DNA of 64,000 nucleotides from contig NZ_OESG01000014.1 in assembly GCF_900240945.1 (NCBI RefSeq), positions 616,923 through 680,922 of the forward strand, read 5' to 3'. Shown here piece by piece: positions 15,468 to 25,314 of this stretch (its first letter is position 1; each line of letters starts with the position of its first letter). The position numbers and the translations under genes were made by a program. The notes under the pieces were generated by a model. That model had not been told where the DNA came from. It saw only the letters and a program-made list of their open reading frames with translations, and searched no databases. This DNA comes from Mycobacterium sp. 3519A. GTDB taxonomy: Bacteria > Actinomycetota > Actinomycetes > Mycobacteriales > Mycobacteriaceae.

Positions 15468-17008
15468 CCGTCGTCTCCTGGGTTCTTCGAGTTGCTGACG
15501 TTGTACTTCACGCCATCAGGTCCGACCACCTCACCACTTGTCGGGCTGTAGACAGCCGTCGCGCCGGGTGGTCCTGGTGCCGGAGTGTACGTACACGGGT
15601 TGGGTTGCTGTCCACTGCACTGGACCGAGCCCTGCCCGGGAGGGCTGAGCGGGTCGCTGGTCGGCGCCGACGCCCTGGCCGGCGGCGGCAGCTGGTCCGC
15701 GGGCAGCGGGTTGAGCCCGTTGTTCACCGACGGCGCCTGGATCACGCCGCGGCCGGGGTTGACACCCTGGTCGCATCGCGCCGCCGGGGCCGGGCAGGAC
15801 AGCACCTGGTTCGGGTCGCCGTACCACGGGTTGGTGCCCAGCGGGACGTACGGTTCCTTGCTGCGGCACTCCATCGGGGTGGCCGCCCGCTTGCCGGGGA
15901 CGTCGACGCAGGGGTAGTTGCGCGCACCGCGAACCACGTTGCCCTGGTAGTCCTTTGGAATCTTGCAGTAGGTTCCGGTCGGCAGCGGTTTGAGGCTGGT
16001 GTCCGCGGGCGACCGCCATTCCGATGCCGGCAGGAAGCCGGTCAGACACGGCGGCGGCTGGTTGATCGACAACGCCAGCGGCAACTGACCCACGTTGTCG
16101 AACAGCGTGCCCGCCTGGGCCACCGCAGCGCCCTGCGGCAGGATCACCAACGTCTGCTCCAGCCCCTTGTGGTAGCGCTTGAGCATGTCGATGACCACTG
16201 AGAGGTTCGCCAGCGTCTGCGGCAGCGAGTCGCGCACCCCGTTGAACAACTCCGCGGTCTGATCCAGCGTCGGCGCCGCCTGCTGAAGTCCGCTGCGCAG
16301 CGCAGCGTCCTGTTCGGCGGACTGTGACGCGATGATGTTCAGGTTGCGCGCCCACTGCTCGATGTTGTCGCCCGAGTCGACCTGGCTCTGCAGGATCGGC
16401 GTCGCGTGCTGGATGATGTCGGTGGTCTGCGGCAGGTTGTCCTTGAAGCCCTGCGCGATGTTCGTCGTCGAATCGACCAGTCGTTGCAGCGCCGGGCCCA
16501 ATCCGCCAACGGCTTGCGATGTTTCGGTGAGTAGCTGGTCGATCTTCTCCTTGGGCAGCACCGCAAGCCCTTGGTTGGCGGCGTCCAGCGCGGGCCCGAC
16601 CTCGCTGGGCACCACGCCCTCCTGGGTGATCGTCTGACCGTTCGAGTAGTACTGGCCCGGGTTGCCCGTGGACACCAGGTCGAGGTACTGCTCGCCGATC
16701 GCTGACACCGAATGCACATTGGGCACCGAGTCGATCGGGATCTTGTAGCGGTTGTCGATCCGCAGCGTCGCGGTCGCCCCGTTCTCGGTGGGGCTGACTT
16801 CGGTCACCTTGCCGATCTGCGTGCCCCGGTAGGTCACGTTGGCGGTCGCGTACAGACCGCCCGACCTGGGCAGGTTGGCGTGCAGATCGTAGGTGCCGAC
16901 GCCTGCGACGCTCGGCAACTTCAGGTAGTACCAACCCAATACGACCAGCGCGATGACCGTCAGGATGGTGAACAGCGCCAGCTGGATCTTGACGAAGCGT
17001 GTCAACAC
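15437..17008 (-). CDS. mce1F: Mce1F, MlaD-domain subunit of the Mce1 lipid importer
   Basis: 523 residues from a GTG start. One N-terminal membrane helix (IQLALFTILTVIALVVLGWYYL) is followed by an MlaD/Mce domain (about 30-110: TYDLHANLPRSGGLYATANVTYRGTQIGKVTEV), a long helical region (110-310) and a Pro/Gly-rich, Cys-containing C-terminal tail. The tail motifs (FLPASEWRSPADTS, CVDVPGKRAATP, YVPLGTNPWYGDPNQ, CSGQQPNPC) match my memory of M. tuberculosis Mce1F closely, which identifies the operon as mce1. Mce subunits build a hexameric tunnel across the periplasm that carries fatty or mycolic acids inward. Confidence 0.93.
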   Translation of the reverse strand: MLTRFVKIQLALFTILTVIALVVLGWYYLKLPSVAGVGTYDLHANLPRSGGLYATANVTYRGTQIGKVTEVSPTENGATATLRIDNRYKIPIDSVPNVHSVSAIGEQYLDLVSTGNPGQYYSNGQTITQEGVVPSEVGPALDAANQGLAVLPKEKIDQLLTETSQAVGGLGPALQRLVDSTTNIAQGFKDNLPQTTDIIQHATPILQSQVDSGDNIEQWARNLNIIASQSAEQDAALRSGLQQAAPTLDQTAELFNGVRDSLPQTLANLSVVIDMLKRYHKGLEQTLVILPQGAAVAQAGTLFDNVGQLPLALSINQPPPCLTGFLPASEWRSPADTSLKPLPTGTYCKIPKDYQGNVVRGARNYPCVDVPGKRAATPMECRSKEPYVPLGTNPWYGDPNQVLSCPAPAARCDQGVNPGRGVIQAPSVNNGLNPLPADQLPPPARASAPTSDPLSPPGQGSVQCSGQQPNPCTYTPAPGPPGATAVYSPTSGEVVGPDGVKYNVSNSKNPGDDGWKEMLAPAS

Positions 17009-17011
17009 TGC

Positions 17012-18169
17012 TCACTCACCCCTTTCGACCAACGGTCCACCAGGTGCGTCGTGCGGGTTCGGCGTGAACCGCACGTCCGGGATCATCGTCGACGGATCGC
17101 GGCCCCACGACTGCTCGAGCGCGCGCAGCATGCCCGACACACCGGTGCCCGACAGGATGCCGTTGTCCAGACCGGACAACGTCCCGTCGATCATCAGCGA
17201 GACGTTCATGTAGTCGCCGCGAACAACTTTCGGCACGTTCTCGATGGAGAACGGCGCGGTCAGCATCAGCTTGAGCGCACCGACCAGGTACGGCGACGCC
17301 CGGCCCAGCTGCTTCAGCGGCCGCTGCAGGTTCTGCAGGTTGGTGTGCAGGTTGTCGCTCGCAGGTGCCAACGCGTTGTCGGCTGCGAGGCTGATCCGGC
17401 CAAGCGCCTCCACCGCGTCGGCGAACAGATCGCGGGTGTCCGCGAAATGCTTGATCAGCGGCGGGAATTCGGTGAGCACCCGGTCCAGGGTGTCGTTGCG
17501 CTGGGCGACGATGTTCAGCAGCCGGTTCGTCGAGTCGATGGCCCGGGTGATGTCCTGGCGCTGTTGGTTCAACTCGTCGGTGAAGGTGTCCAACCGGTTG
17601 AGGAACTCCCTGATCTGATCGGCCCGGCCGGTCAGCAGGTTGTTGATCTCGGTCTGGATGCTCTCGAGGTTCTGCACGCCGCCGCCGGTGAGGATGCTGG
17701 CGATGCTCGCAAGCACCCGTTCGGTCGTCGGGAACGCCGAACTGTTCTTCAGCGGGATGGTGTCGCCGCTGCGCAACAGCTGCGGCGACGGATCCGGCGG
17801 CGGTTCGAGTTCCACGTGCTGGCTGCCCAGCAGGCTGGTCTGGCCGATCTTGGCGAGCGTGTTCACCGGCAGCTTGACGTCGCTCTGCAGATCGAGCGTT
17901 AGCGTCGCGACCCAGTTCCTCAGCTCGATCTTGCGCACCCGGCCGACGTAGACGTCGGCCACCCGGACGCGGCTGTTGACGTTGAGCGCCAACGTATCCG
18001 GCATCTGCACATAGATCGTCGTCTTGTCGGAGCCGGTGCCAGGCCCGCCGGGCAGCTCGACATTGGAGATGCCGCGCCACGGCCACACACCGCAGGAACT
18101 CAGTGTCAGCGCGACTGCGATCAGCGCGATGCTGCGCACCGCGATTCGACTCCACCTACGCATGCTCAT
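17012..18169 (-). CDS. lprK: Mce1E/LprK, lipoprotein subunit of the Mce1 importer
   Basis: 385 residues with a lipoprotein signal peptide and lipobox (LTLSS-C, Cys26). The MlaD domain follows (YVQMPDTLALNVNSRVRVADVYVGRVRKIEL, about 50-125), then a long helical section rich in heptad-like repeats and a short Pro-rich end. In every mycobacterial mce operon the fifth mce gene encodes the lipid-anchored subunit. Its stop is 3 bp before mce1F and its start overlaps mce1D by 4 bp (ATGA), so translation is coupled. Confidence 0.93.
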   Translation of the reverse strand: MSMRRWSRIAVRSIALIAVALTLSSCGVWPWRGISNVELPGGPGTGSDKTTIYVQMPDTLALNVNSRVRVADVYVGRVRKIELRNWVATLTLDLQSDVKLPVNTLAKIGQTSLLGSQHVELEPPPDPSPQLLRSGDTIPLKNSSAFPTTERVLASIASILTGGGVQNLESIQTEINNLLTGRADQIREFLNRLDTFTDELNQQRQDITRAIDSTNRLLNIVAQRNDTLDRVLTEFPPLIKHFADTRDLFADAVEALGRISLAADNALAPASDNLHTNLQNLQRPLKQLGRASPYLVGALKLMLTAPFSIENVPKVVRGDYMNVSLMIDGTLSGLDNGILSGTGVSGMLRALEQSWGRDPSTMIPDVRFTPNPHDAPGGPLVERGE

Positions 18170-19827
18170 TGACCTGCCTCAGCGGGTAGGGGCGGCCCTG
18201 CCGGCGCGGGTCCTGCCGGCGCGGCGGGCCCAGGTCCGGGACCGGGCCCGGACAGCGGCGACGGCGCACCGACTGTGCCACCTGGGTCGCCGGGAATGAC
18301 ACCCGGTGCGGGCGCAGGCGGCGGACCCGGCTGCGGATACCACGGTGGCGGCAGCGGGTTGTTCTCGTCGAACGAGTTCGGCGGTCCTGGCAGGTTGCCG
18401 CCGCGCGTGGTGCCGAATGCCGGTGGGGCGTCCGGGATCACGCAGTTCGGGCCGCCGAGCAGCTCGGCGAGGCACTCCGGGGTCATCATGTTCGCGGTGA
18501 ACGGCTGCACGTCGACGCCCTGCATGCCCGGCCCGGCGACCCAGCCCGGCTCGTGGTTCCCGTGCGAGAACAACGTGTCGCGCGACCAGATACCCGGCAC
18601 GGTGGTGTCCTTGTATCCGGGCGGCGGCTGCAACCGCGGCTCGGAGTAGGCGATCTGCTTGGGCAGCGTCATCGCGCTGGCGAACTGGTTGACGCCGAAC
18701 GGCGGGAAGTTGAACTTGATCGCATCGAGGATCGGCGCCAGGTACTGCGCGCACAGCTCCGCGGATTCCTGATAGCCCAGCCTGCTGCCCGCCTGAATGG
18801 CGCTGCAGATCAACTGCATCGGGTTGGCGAAGTTGTTGACGGTCAGCAGGCCCATCACACCGCCGGTGTTCGGCGACACGATGTTCATCAGGTTCGCGCC
18901 GAGCGTGGGGAACACGTGCAGCGCAGTCTCCAAGCCGTTCAACGGATCCGGTTGCAGGATCGCGTTGGTGACATCGGCCAGGTTGTTGACGTCGTGGGTC
19001 AGCACCTCGCCGTTGCGGCTGATGAACTGGCGGGTGGTGGTCAACAACTGGTTGAGGTCCTGCAGCGCGTTGGCCACCTCGCGGTTGGTGTTGGTGAACG
19101 CGTTGGTGAACGTGGCGAGGTCGCTGTTCAGTTGCACGAACTGCTGGTCGTTCTGGTACAGCGCGTTGACGAACAGCGCCAAACTCTTGATGACACCGAA
19201 GAAGTCGCCGCGGCCCTCGTTGAGCGTGTAGAGCGCCTCTGACAATCCGTTCAGTGTCTTGTTGAGCTGTTCGCCCTTGCCCGCGAAGCCGTTGGCCGCG
19301 GATTCGATGATGTCGCCGAACGGGCCCTTCGGCTGATCGCGCGTTGGTCCGAGGTCGGTCAGGATCCGGTTGATGGAGTCACGCAGCTCGTCGTACTCGA
19401 CTGGCACCTGGGTGCGGTCGATCGGAATGACGGCGTTGTTCTCCATCACCGGACCGCCGGTGTACGGCGGCGACAGCTGAATGTTGCGCGACGCCACCAG
19501 GCTCGGGTTCAGAATCGACGCCGTGGCGTTGGCGGGCACCTTGTACTTGTTGGCGTAGTGAAACGTCACCTTCATCTTGTCGCCGGCAGGCTCGATCTTG
19601 TCGATCGAGCCGACCTTGACGCCCATGATGTTGACCTTGTCGCCGGGATACAGCGCGAGGGTCTCAGGGAAGTAGGCGACGACGGTGTTGGTGGTCAACC
19701 GCTTGTACAGGTTGTAGCCGACGATGGCAGCCACCAACGCGAGGATCACCACGAGCGTGCCGATGATCACCGAGGCCCGAGTAAGCCTGGGCATCTTCAG
19801 GTTTCGGATGTTGTAAATCGTCGACAT
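18166..19827 (-). CDS. mce1D: Mce1D, MlaD-domain subunit of the Mce1 importer
   Basis: 553 residues. An N-terminal membrane helix (ASVIIGTLVVILALVAAIVGYNLY) is followed by an MlaD domain (VVAYFPETLALYPGDKVNIMGVKVGSIDKIE), a helical region to about 310, and a C-terminal tail of about 240 residues. The last 90 residues are very rich in Pro, Gly and Ala. Paired cysteines are present in the tail (LICSAIQ, ELCAQYL, PECLAEL, PNCVIPD). The ATG start lies 4 bp after the mce1C stop. Confidence 0.93.
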   Translation of the reverse strand: MSTIYNIRNLKMPRLTRASVIIGTLVVILALVAAIVGYNLYKRLTTNTVVAYFPETLALYPGDKVNIMGVKVGSIDKIEPAGDKMKVTFHYANKYKVPANATASILNPSLVASRNIQLSPPYTGGPVMENNAVIPIDRTQVPVEYDELRDSINRILTDLGPTRDQPKGPFGDIIESAANGFAGKGEQLNKTLNGLSEALYTLNEGRGDFFGVIKSLALFVNALYQNDQQFVQLNSDLATFTNAFTNTNREVANALQDLNQLLTTTRQFISRNGEVLTHDVNNLADVTNAILQPDPLNGLETALHVFPTLGANLMNIVSPNTGGVMGLLTVNNFANPMQLICSAIQAGSRLGYQESAELCAQYLAPILDAIKFNFPPFGVNQFASAMTLPKQIAYSEPRLQPPPGYKDTTVPGIWSRDTLFSHGNHEPGWVAGPGMQGVDVQPFTANMMTPECLAELLGGPNCVIPDAPPAFGTTRGGNLPGPPNSFDENNPLPPPWYPQPGPPPAPAPGVIPGDPGGTVGAPSPLSGPGPGPGPAAPAGPAPAGPPLPAEAGQ

Positions 19828-19831
19828 CTTT

Positions 19832-21403
19832 TCAGCCCTCCTGCGATCCGGGCGGGAGGTACGGCGGGTTGCCCGGCAGCGGCGGCGTACCTGCCGGACC
19901 GGCGTCGGGGCCTGGCCCCGGAGGCGGCGGCGGACCCGTCAGCGCGGGCGGCAGCGGCGCGATGCCCGGCGTGAAGTCCGGTCCCTCGGGGGGCAGCGGA
20001 CCCACCGGCACGGTGCGTGCGTTCGGCGGCGCAGGAGGCAGCGGAACCGGCGCACCAGGCATGTCGGGCGGCATCTGACCCGGGATGGCCGCTGCGGGCA
20101 CACCCGGTGTGAAGCCGGGACCGTTCGGGTTCGGGTTCGACGTCGCCACATCCGGCGGGCCGTATTCGGGGCCGCCGAACGGACCGACCGACAGGTGCGA
20201 GCACGGCAGCGGATCGCCGGGCCGCGGCAGCAGATCCGGCGGCGGCGTGTACGAGCACGGCGAACCCTTGAGCACACCGGGTCCAGGATGTTCCGGCGTG
20301 CCTTCCATCACCGTCGGGCCGGGCGCCGGCGCACCGTTGCTGAAGCGCTGACCGTTCGGATCCGGGAACCGCCAGGACGGCAAACCGGCGTCGCCCCAGA
20401 ACTTCTCGGGGTCGATGCCCCGCTTCTTGAACGCGGCGTCGACGAACGGCTGCAGGATCTGGTACGGCAGCAGGTTGACCAGCATGACCTTGAAGTACGG
20501 TCCGGACGCCACCGCTTCACCAAGGGAGGCAACGAATTTCGCGACCGTGGTGAGCGTCTGCATCAGATCGCCCCTGCGGTCGCGCAGCACGTCGCTGATG
20601 GTGCGCAGCTGCTCGAGCACGTGGTTGAGGTTCGGGTTGTCGTCGATGAAGCCCTTCACCTGCTCGGAGAAGGCACTGACGCGCTCCAACAACATGCTCA
20701 CCGCGTACTGGCGCTCGTTGATCGCCGACAGCAGTGACTGCGCGTTGACCAACAGCTTGTTCACCTGCTCGCTGCGGTTGCCGAGGATTCCTGCGATCTT
20801 GTTGGCGTTGGCGAGCAGTTGCTTGATCTGGTCGTCGCGCTTGCCGATGGTGTCGGAGAACCGGGCCACTCCGTCGAGGGCGGCACTCAAGTGCGGGTAG
20901 GTCTGGTCGATGGTCTCGGACAACACATTCAGCGACCGCTTCACGGTCTGGGTGTCCCAACCGGACGCCGCCTTTGTGACGTCGAAGAACGCGTCGTAGA
21001 TCTGGTAGGGCGTGGTGGTCTGGCCCAGCGGCAGCATTCCGTTGGCGCGCAACGGATCTTTACCGCGCGGCTCGATCTCGATGTTGCGCCGACCCAGGAT
21101 CGTGTCGGTGCGGATGGACGCCCGGCTCTGGGTGCCGATCTGGGTCCCGCCGAGCGAGTAACCGATGACGACCTTGTCCCCGTCGATCCGCATCGAGCGG
21201 ACCTTGCCGACGTCGACGCCTGCGATTCGCACCTTGTCGCCCGACTGGATGCCACCGGTGTCGGAGAACTGCGCGTAGTACGTCGGTGTCGCGAACAGCA
21301 TCGGCACGCTGGCGAAGCTCTGCCCGACTCCCAGAACGAGAAGCAGGACAAGGATGCCCATCAACCCGTTCCGGACGCGATTCGATCCTTCGAGAGTCCT
21401 CAT
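19832..21403 (-). CDS. mce1C: Mce1C, MlaD-domain subunit of the Mce1 importer
   Basis: 523 residues from the ATG at 21403, which makes the ATGA overlap with mce1B seen at other junctions; a start 4 codons earlier is possible but less likely. A membrane helix (NGLMGILVLLLVLGVGQSFA) is followed by an MlaD domain (YYAQFSDTGGIQSGDKVRIAGVDVGKVRSM), a helical segment to about 330 and a proline-rich tail of about 180 residues with repeated PGxPP-type runs. It is a subunit of the periplasmic Mce1 tunnel. Confidence 0.93.
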   Translation of the reverse strand: MRTLEGSNRVRNGLMGILVLLLVLGVGQSFASVPMLFATPTYYAQFSDTGGIQSGDKVRIAGVDVGKVRSMRIDGDKVVIGYSLGGTQIGTQSRASIRTDTILGRRNIEIEPRGKDPLRANGMLPLGQTTTPYQIYDAFFDVTKAASGWDTQTVKRSLNVLSETIDQTYPHLSAALDGVARFSDTIGKRDDQIKQLLANANKIAGILGNRSEQVNKLLVNAQSLLSAINERQYAVSMLLERVSAFSEQVKGFIDDNPNLNHVLEQLRTISDVLRDRRGDLMQTLTTVAKFVASLGEAVASGPYFKVMLVNLLPYQILQPFVDAAFKKRGIDPEKFWGDAGLPSWRFPDPNGQRFSNGAPAPGPTVMEGTPEHPGPGVLKGSPCSYTPPPDLLPRPGDPLPCSHLSVGPFGGPEYGPPDVATSNPNPNGPGFTPGVPAAAIPGQMPPDMPGAPVPLPPAPPNARTVPVGPLPPEGPDFTPGIAPLPPALTGPPPPPGPGPDAGPAGTPPLPGNPPYLPPGSQEG

Positions 21404-22431
21404 TGCGGTGTGCACCTACCCGAAGGCTGCGTGGTGAGCTTCACGGTTCGCACCGGTCCGCCAGGCTGTAAGCCGTTGAGCTTCAACGAGATATCGCAGG
21501 CGTAGAAGTTGAAGAAGTCGCCGTAGAGGCCGCCGGCCCTACCGATGATGTTGAACGCGGTCGGCAGGCGCACCAGGATGTCGTTGAGCTGGTCCTTCTG
21601 ATCGACCAGTGGCTGCTGAACCCCTTCGAGATGGCCGACGGTGCTCTGCAGCAGCGGGCGGTTGTCCGCGAGCAGATCGGCGATGGTGCCCGCCGCGTTG
21701 CTGATGTTGGCCACCGAACTGGCGATCGGATCCTTGCGGTCCTTCAGCCCGGTGATCAGCTTCTCGAAGTCGACCACGGTCTGGTCGAACTGCTGCTGAT
21801 GCTTGACCGTGGTGTCGAGCACCGTGTTCAGGTTCTTGATCACCTCTCCGATCGCCTGGTCGCGATCCGCCAGCGCCGACGTCAACGACGCGGTCTGGTC
21901 GAGGATGTCGTTGATCGTGCCGCCCTGCCCCTGGAAGACGGTGATGATCGACTGCGCGATGTTGTTCACCTTGTCGGGATCCAGCGCGCGGAACACCGGC
22001 CGGAAGCCGCCGATCAGCGCGTCGAGGTCGAGGGCGGGCTGTGTGCGCTCGATCGGAATGGTGCCGCCCGCGGGCAGTCGCTTGTCGCTGTCGCCGCGCT
22101 TGAGTTCCAGGTAGCGGTCGCCGATCAGGTTCAAGTACCGGATGGAGGCGGTGGTGCCGTCGAACAGGGGCAGCGAGCGGTCGACGCTGAAGTCGACGCG
22201 GACCTGCGAACCGCCGTCCATCAGTTGGATCTTGGAAACCTTGCCGACCTCGACGCCGGACGCCCGGACGAACTGGCCGGCGCGTAACCCACTGGTGTTG
22301 GAGAAAATTGCCGAATAGCCGGTGGTGCGGTCGAACCGCATCTGACCGAACACCACGATGAGCATCGCGGTGAACAGCAGCAGCACCAGTGAAAAGATGC
22401 CGAGCTTGATGGCAGTTCCGGTGATTTTCAT
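21400..22431 (-). CDS. mce1B: Mce1B, MlaD-domain subunit of the Mce1 importer
   Basis: 343 residues from the ATG at 22431 (ATGA overlap with mce1A); the frame is open further upstream but that part is antisense-like noise within mce1A. A membrane helix (TAIKLGIFSLVLLLFTAMLIVVFGQM) is followed by an MlaD domain (YSAIFSNTSGLRAGQFVRASGVEVGKVSKIQL) and a helical domain. It is the shortest Mce1 subunit and lacks a Pro-rich tail, as in M. tuberculosis. The C-terminus has two cysteines (YACDI, GRCTPQ). Confidence 0.93.
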   Translation of the reverse strand: MKITGTAIKLGIFSLVLLLFTAMLIVVFGQMRFDRTTGYSAIFSNTSGLRAGQFVRASGVEVGKVSKIQLMDGGSQVRVDFSVDRSLPLFDGTTASIRYLNLIGDRYLELKRGDSDKRLPAGGTIPIERTQPALDLDALIGGFRPVFRALDPDKVNNIAQSIITVFQGQGGTINDILDQTASLTSALADRDQAIGEVIKNLNTVLDTTVKHQQQFDQTVVDFEKLITGLKDRKDPIASSVANISNAAGTIADLLADNRPLLQSTVGHLEGVQQPLVDQKDQLNDILVRLPTAFNIIGRAGGLYGDFFNFYACDISLKLNGLQPGGPVRTVKLTTQPSGRCTPQ

Positions 22432-23642
22432 GGGTTGATCGTGTTCTCCCCGATCTGACGACCCCAGACGTACTCGATCAGAATCGGCTGGCCGAGTTCG
22501 AAGTGGTTGTACGGCGCGATGGAGGCACCGGTGTCCATGACCAGGTACGGTGCCGGCCACAGATCACGCGTGATGGGCTGCCAACAACCCGGCCTGCCCT
22601 CCGGTCCACCGTGGGCGTTCACCCGCGGCAGGTTGTCCGGATAGACATACGGGTTGCCTGCACCCATCGGCTCGGACAGGGTCCGCAGCGAATACCCGTT
22701 GCCGCCAAGGGATGCCGCGACCTTGGGCTCCACGTCGTGGAAGTTGCGGATGGTGCAGAACAGCGCGGGGCTGTACTCGTCGAGCAGCTGCGAGGTGGGC
22801 ACCAGATCGGCGGCGCCGCGCACCAGATACGGTCCGCCACGCTCGAAGATGTCGCCGCCGGTGTTGCCGAATCCGACCGCGGCCATCAACGCCTGATCGA
22901 TGTTGCCCTGCTGCTCGTTGAGCGTGCGCGCGGTGGTCACCGCGTTCTGCAGTCCGTCGAACAGGTCGGGCGCCGCGTTGGCGTACGTCTCACCGAGGTC
23001 GGCCAACAACCGGTTGTCCTGCCGGATCTGGGGCATCTGCGGGTTGATCTCTGCGAGGATCTGGTTGCCGTTGACGATCGACTGACCGAACCGGTCGCCC
23101 AGCCCGTTCAGTGCCTGCGCGGTGGCCGCCAGCGTCTGGTTCAGCTTGACCGGGTCCACCTGCTGAGCGACGTCGACGACGGTTTCGAACAACGTGTTGA
23201 ACTCGGTGGTCACCGAGGTCACATCGATGGTGTCGGAGGCCGTGATGCGTTGCGGCGACGGGTTTTTCGGCGACGTGAAGGACACGTACTTGTTGCCGAA
23301 CACCGTGGTGGCGGTGATGTTGGCGTCGACGTTGCGCGGAATCAGGTGCAGATACTTGCGATCCACGTTCAGCGTGATCTTTGCCCGCGGTTGGTCGCCG
23401 TCCACGGTGACCTCTTCGACCCTGCCGACCCTGCCGATCTCGACGCCGTTGTAGGTCACCTTCGCGCCGGGGTCCATCGAAAGACCCGCGCGCGCCGAGA
23501 TCATGGTCAGCTTGTCCCGCTCGAGGAACGTGCCGCGGAACTGGAGGTAGACGAACACCAGCACGGCGATCGTCAGTATGGACAGCACCAGCCCGGCCAG
23601 TTTGAACGGCGGGGTGCGAGGTGTGTTCAGCGGCGCGGTCAT
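22428..23642 (-). CDS. mce1A: Mce1A, MlaD-domain subunit of the Mce1 importer
   Basis: 404 residues. An N-terminal membrane helix (LAGLVLSILTIAVLVFVYLQF) is followed by an MlaD domain (ISARAGLSMDPGAKVTYNGVEIGRVGRVEEV, about 48-130). A long helical domain comes next, then a C-terminal part with YSPALFCTIRNFHDVEPKVAASLGGNGYSLRT and GRPGCWQPITRDLWPAPYLVMDTG. Mce1A is the first MCE subunit of the importer. The ATG lies 3 bp after the yrbE1B stop. Confidence 0.93.
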   Translation of the reverse strand: MTAPLNTPRTPPFKLAGLVLSILTIAVLVFVYLQFRGTFLERDKLTMISARAGLSMDPGAKVTYNGVEIGRVGRVEEVTVDGDQPRAKITLNVDRKYLHLIPRNVDANITATTVFGNKYVSFTSPKNPSPQRITASDTIDVTSVTTEFNTLFETVVDVAQQVDPVKLNQTLAATAQALNGLGDRFGQSIVNGNQILAEINPQMPQIRQDNRLLADLGETYANAAPDLFDGLQNAVTTARTLNEQQGNIDQALMAAVGFGNTGGDIFERGGPYLVRGAADLVPTSQLLDEYSPALFCTIRNFHDVEPKVAASLGGNGYSLRTLSEPMGAGNPYVYPDNLPRVNAHGGPEGRPGCWQPITRDLWPAPYLVMDTGASIAPYNHFELGQPILIEYVWGRQIGENTINP

Positions 23643-23645
23643 CGG

Positions 23646-24515
23646 CTACACCGTCAGGTTGAAGTTGGGGTCGACGCCGTAGAGCGCCAACGCGACCAGC
23701 AGAACCACCAGGGCGACCGCCACCAGTGAGGCCCGCATCGCACGCCCGACCGCCTCGCCGACGCCGACAGGGCCGCCGCTGGCGAAATAGCCGTAGTAGC
23801 AATGGTTGAGCATCACGATGATCGAGATGATGATGGCGTCCACGAACGACCAGAAGACATCTTCCGGACGTAGGAATGTGCTGAAGTAATGCTCGTAAGT
23901 GCCTGTCGACTGGCCGTAGAACAGGGTGGTCGTCACCTGACCGGACAGGAACGACAGGATCATCGCCATCGCATACAGCGGGATGATGACGACGAAGCCG
24001 GCCATGATCCGCGTCGAGACCAGATACGAGATGGACTTGATGCCCATCACTTCGAGCGCGTCGATCTCCTCGCTGATCCGCATGGCGCCCAACTCGGCGG
24101 TGGCGCCCGCACCGACGACGGCGGCCAGCGCCACACCCGACACCAGCGGCGCGGCGGACCGGACGTTGATCATCGCGGCGAAGAAGCCGGTGAACGCCTC
24201 GACACCAATGTTGCCGAGGGATGCGAAGCCCTGAATCGCCACCAGCGACGAACCGGACAGGCTGACGAAGCCGACGATCGCCGAGGTACCGCCGATCACC
24301 GCCATCGCGCCAGTGCCCATGCCGATTTCGGCGATCAGGCGCAGCGTCTCCTTGCGGTAGTAGCGCAGCGCGTGCCCGATCGAGCCCATCGCGGTGACCA
24401 CGAACCAGGCGACATGGCCGATGCTGTCGAGCGCCCGCGCGGGACTGCCGACCACCCTTTCGGCCGTTGCGGCGCTGCGCGGAAACCGTGCGCGCAGGAC
24501 TTGGGTGCTCGACAT
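23646..24515 (-). CDS. yrbE1B: YrbE1B, MlaE-type permease of the Mce1 importer
   Basis: 289 residues from the ATG at 24515, one base after the yrbE1A stop (TGACATG). It is an MlaE-family permease with about five membrane segments and the conserved coupling helix motif AELGAMRISEEIDALEVMGI (about 145-165), which contacts the ATPase. Together with YrbE1A it forms the heterodimeric membrane core of the ABC-type Mce1 importer. The ATPase, MceG/Mkl, is not encoded in this window; in mycobacteria it is known to be encoded elsewhere. Confidence 0.93.
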   Translation of the reverse strand: MSSTQVLRARFPRSAATAERVVGSPARALDSIGHVAWFVVTAMGSIGHALRYYRKETLRLIAEIGMGTGAMAVIGGTSAIVGFVSLSGSSLVAIQGFASLGNIGVEAFTGFFAAMINVRSAAPLVSGVALAAVVGAGATAELGAMRISEEIDALEVMGIKSISYLVSTRIMAGFVVIIPLYAMAMILSFLSGQVTTTLFYGQSTGTYEHYFSTFLRPEDVFWSFVDAIIISIIVMLNHCYYGYFASGGPVGVGEAVGRAMRASLVAVALVVLLVALALYGVDPNFNLTV

Positions 24516-24516
24516 G

Positions 24517-25314
24517 TCAGCGCCCCGTTCCGAACCGGACACCAATCGTGGTCAGCACCACGTTGACCGCGAACAGCGCGATGACGCACAGCACCAGCGT
24601 TTCGTTGACCGCGGTGCCGACGCCCTTCGCGCCGCCGGAAACGGTGAGGCCGCGGTAGCAGCCGACCAGTCCGGCGATCAAGCCGAAGGTGGTGGCCTTC
24701 ACCACCGAGATCAACACCTCGGGAAGGCCGGTGATCAGAGTCAGCGTCGATACATAGGCGCCCGCGGACACGTTCTGCAGGTACACGCCGAAGACGAAGC
24801 CGCCGACCAGGCCGATGGTGATCACCGCGCCGTTCAGCAGCAGCGCAACGAACGTGGAGGCGACCACGCGGGGGACGACGAGGCGGTGGATCGGGTCGAT
24901 GCCCAGCACCTCGAGGGCGTCGATCTCCTCGCGGATGGTGCGGGCCCCGAGGTCGGCGCAGATGGCCGTCGACCCGGCCCCCGCGACCACGAGCACGGTG
25001 ACCAGCGGGCCCAACTGGGTGACGGCGCCGATGGCCGCACCCGCGCCCGACACGTCGGCGGCGCCGAACTCCGCGAGAAGGATGTTCAGCAGGAAGATCA
25101 GCAGAACGGTCAGCGGCGCCGAGACGGCGAGTGTCGGCAGAAACGACACCCGGAACAGAAACCAGGACTGAAGGATGAACTCGCGCCACTGGAACGGCGG
25201 CTTGAACAAGGCCTTGCCGGTGAGCACGCACATCCGGACGAAGCCGCCGACGGCAGTCAGCGCGGGCCGGGTTTGGTCCCGGACGTAGTCGACGACGCCA
25301 GGCGAGGCCGTCAC
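24517..25314 (-). CDS. yrbE1A: YrbE1A, MlaE-type permease of the Mce1 importer
   Basis: 265 residues from a GTG start. It is an MlaE-family permease with a coupling motif (CADLGARTIREEIDALEVLGIDP, about 119-141) and about five to six membrane segments. It is the partner of YrbE1B and the first transporter gene of the operon, separated from fadD5 by 212 bp. Its GTG overlaps the stop of a possible 66-codon upstream frame (GTGA at 25311-25314), the same kind of overlap used between other genes of this operon. Confidence 0.92.
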   Translation of the reverse strand: MTASPGVVDYVRDQTRPALTAVGGFVRMCVLTGKALFKPPFQWREFILQSWFLFRVSFLPTLAVSAPLTVLLIFLLNILLAEFGAADVSGAGAAIGAVTQLGPLVTVLVVAGAGSTAICADLGARTIREEIDALEVLGIDPIHRLVVPRVVASTFVALLLNGAVITIGLVGGFVFGVYLQNVSAGAYVSTLTLITGLPEVLISVVKATTFGLIAGLVGCYRGLTVSGGAKGVGTAVNETLVLCVIALFAVNVVLTTIGVRFGTGR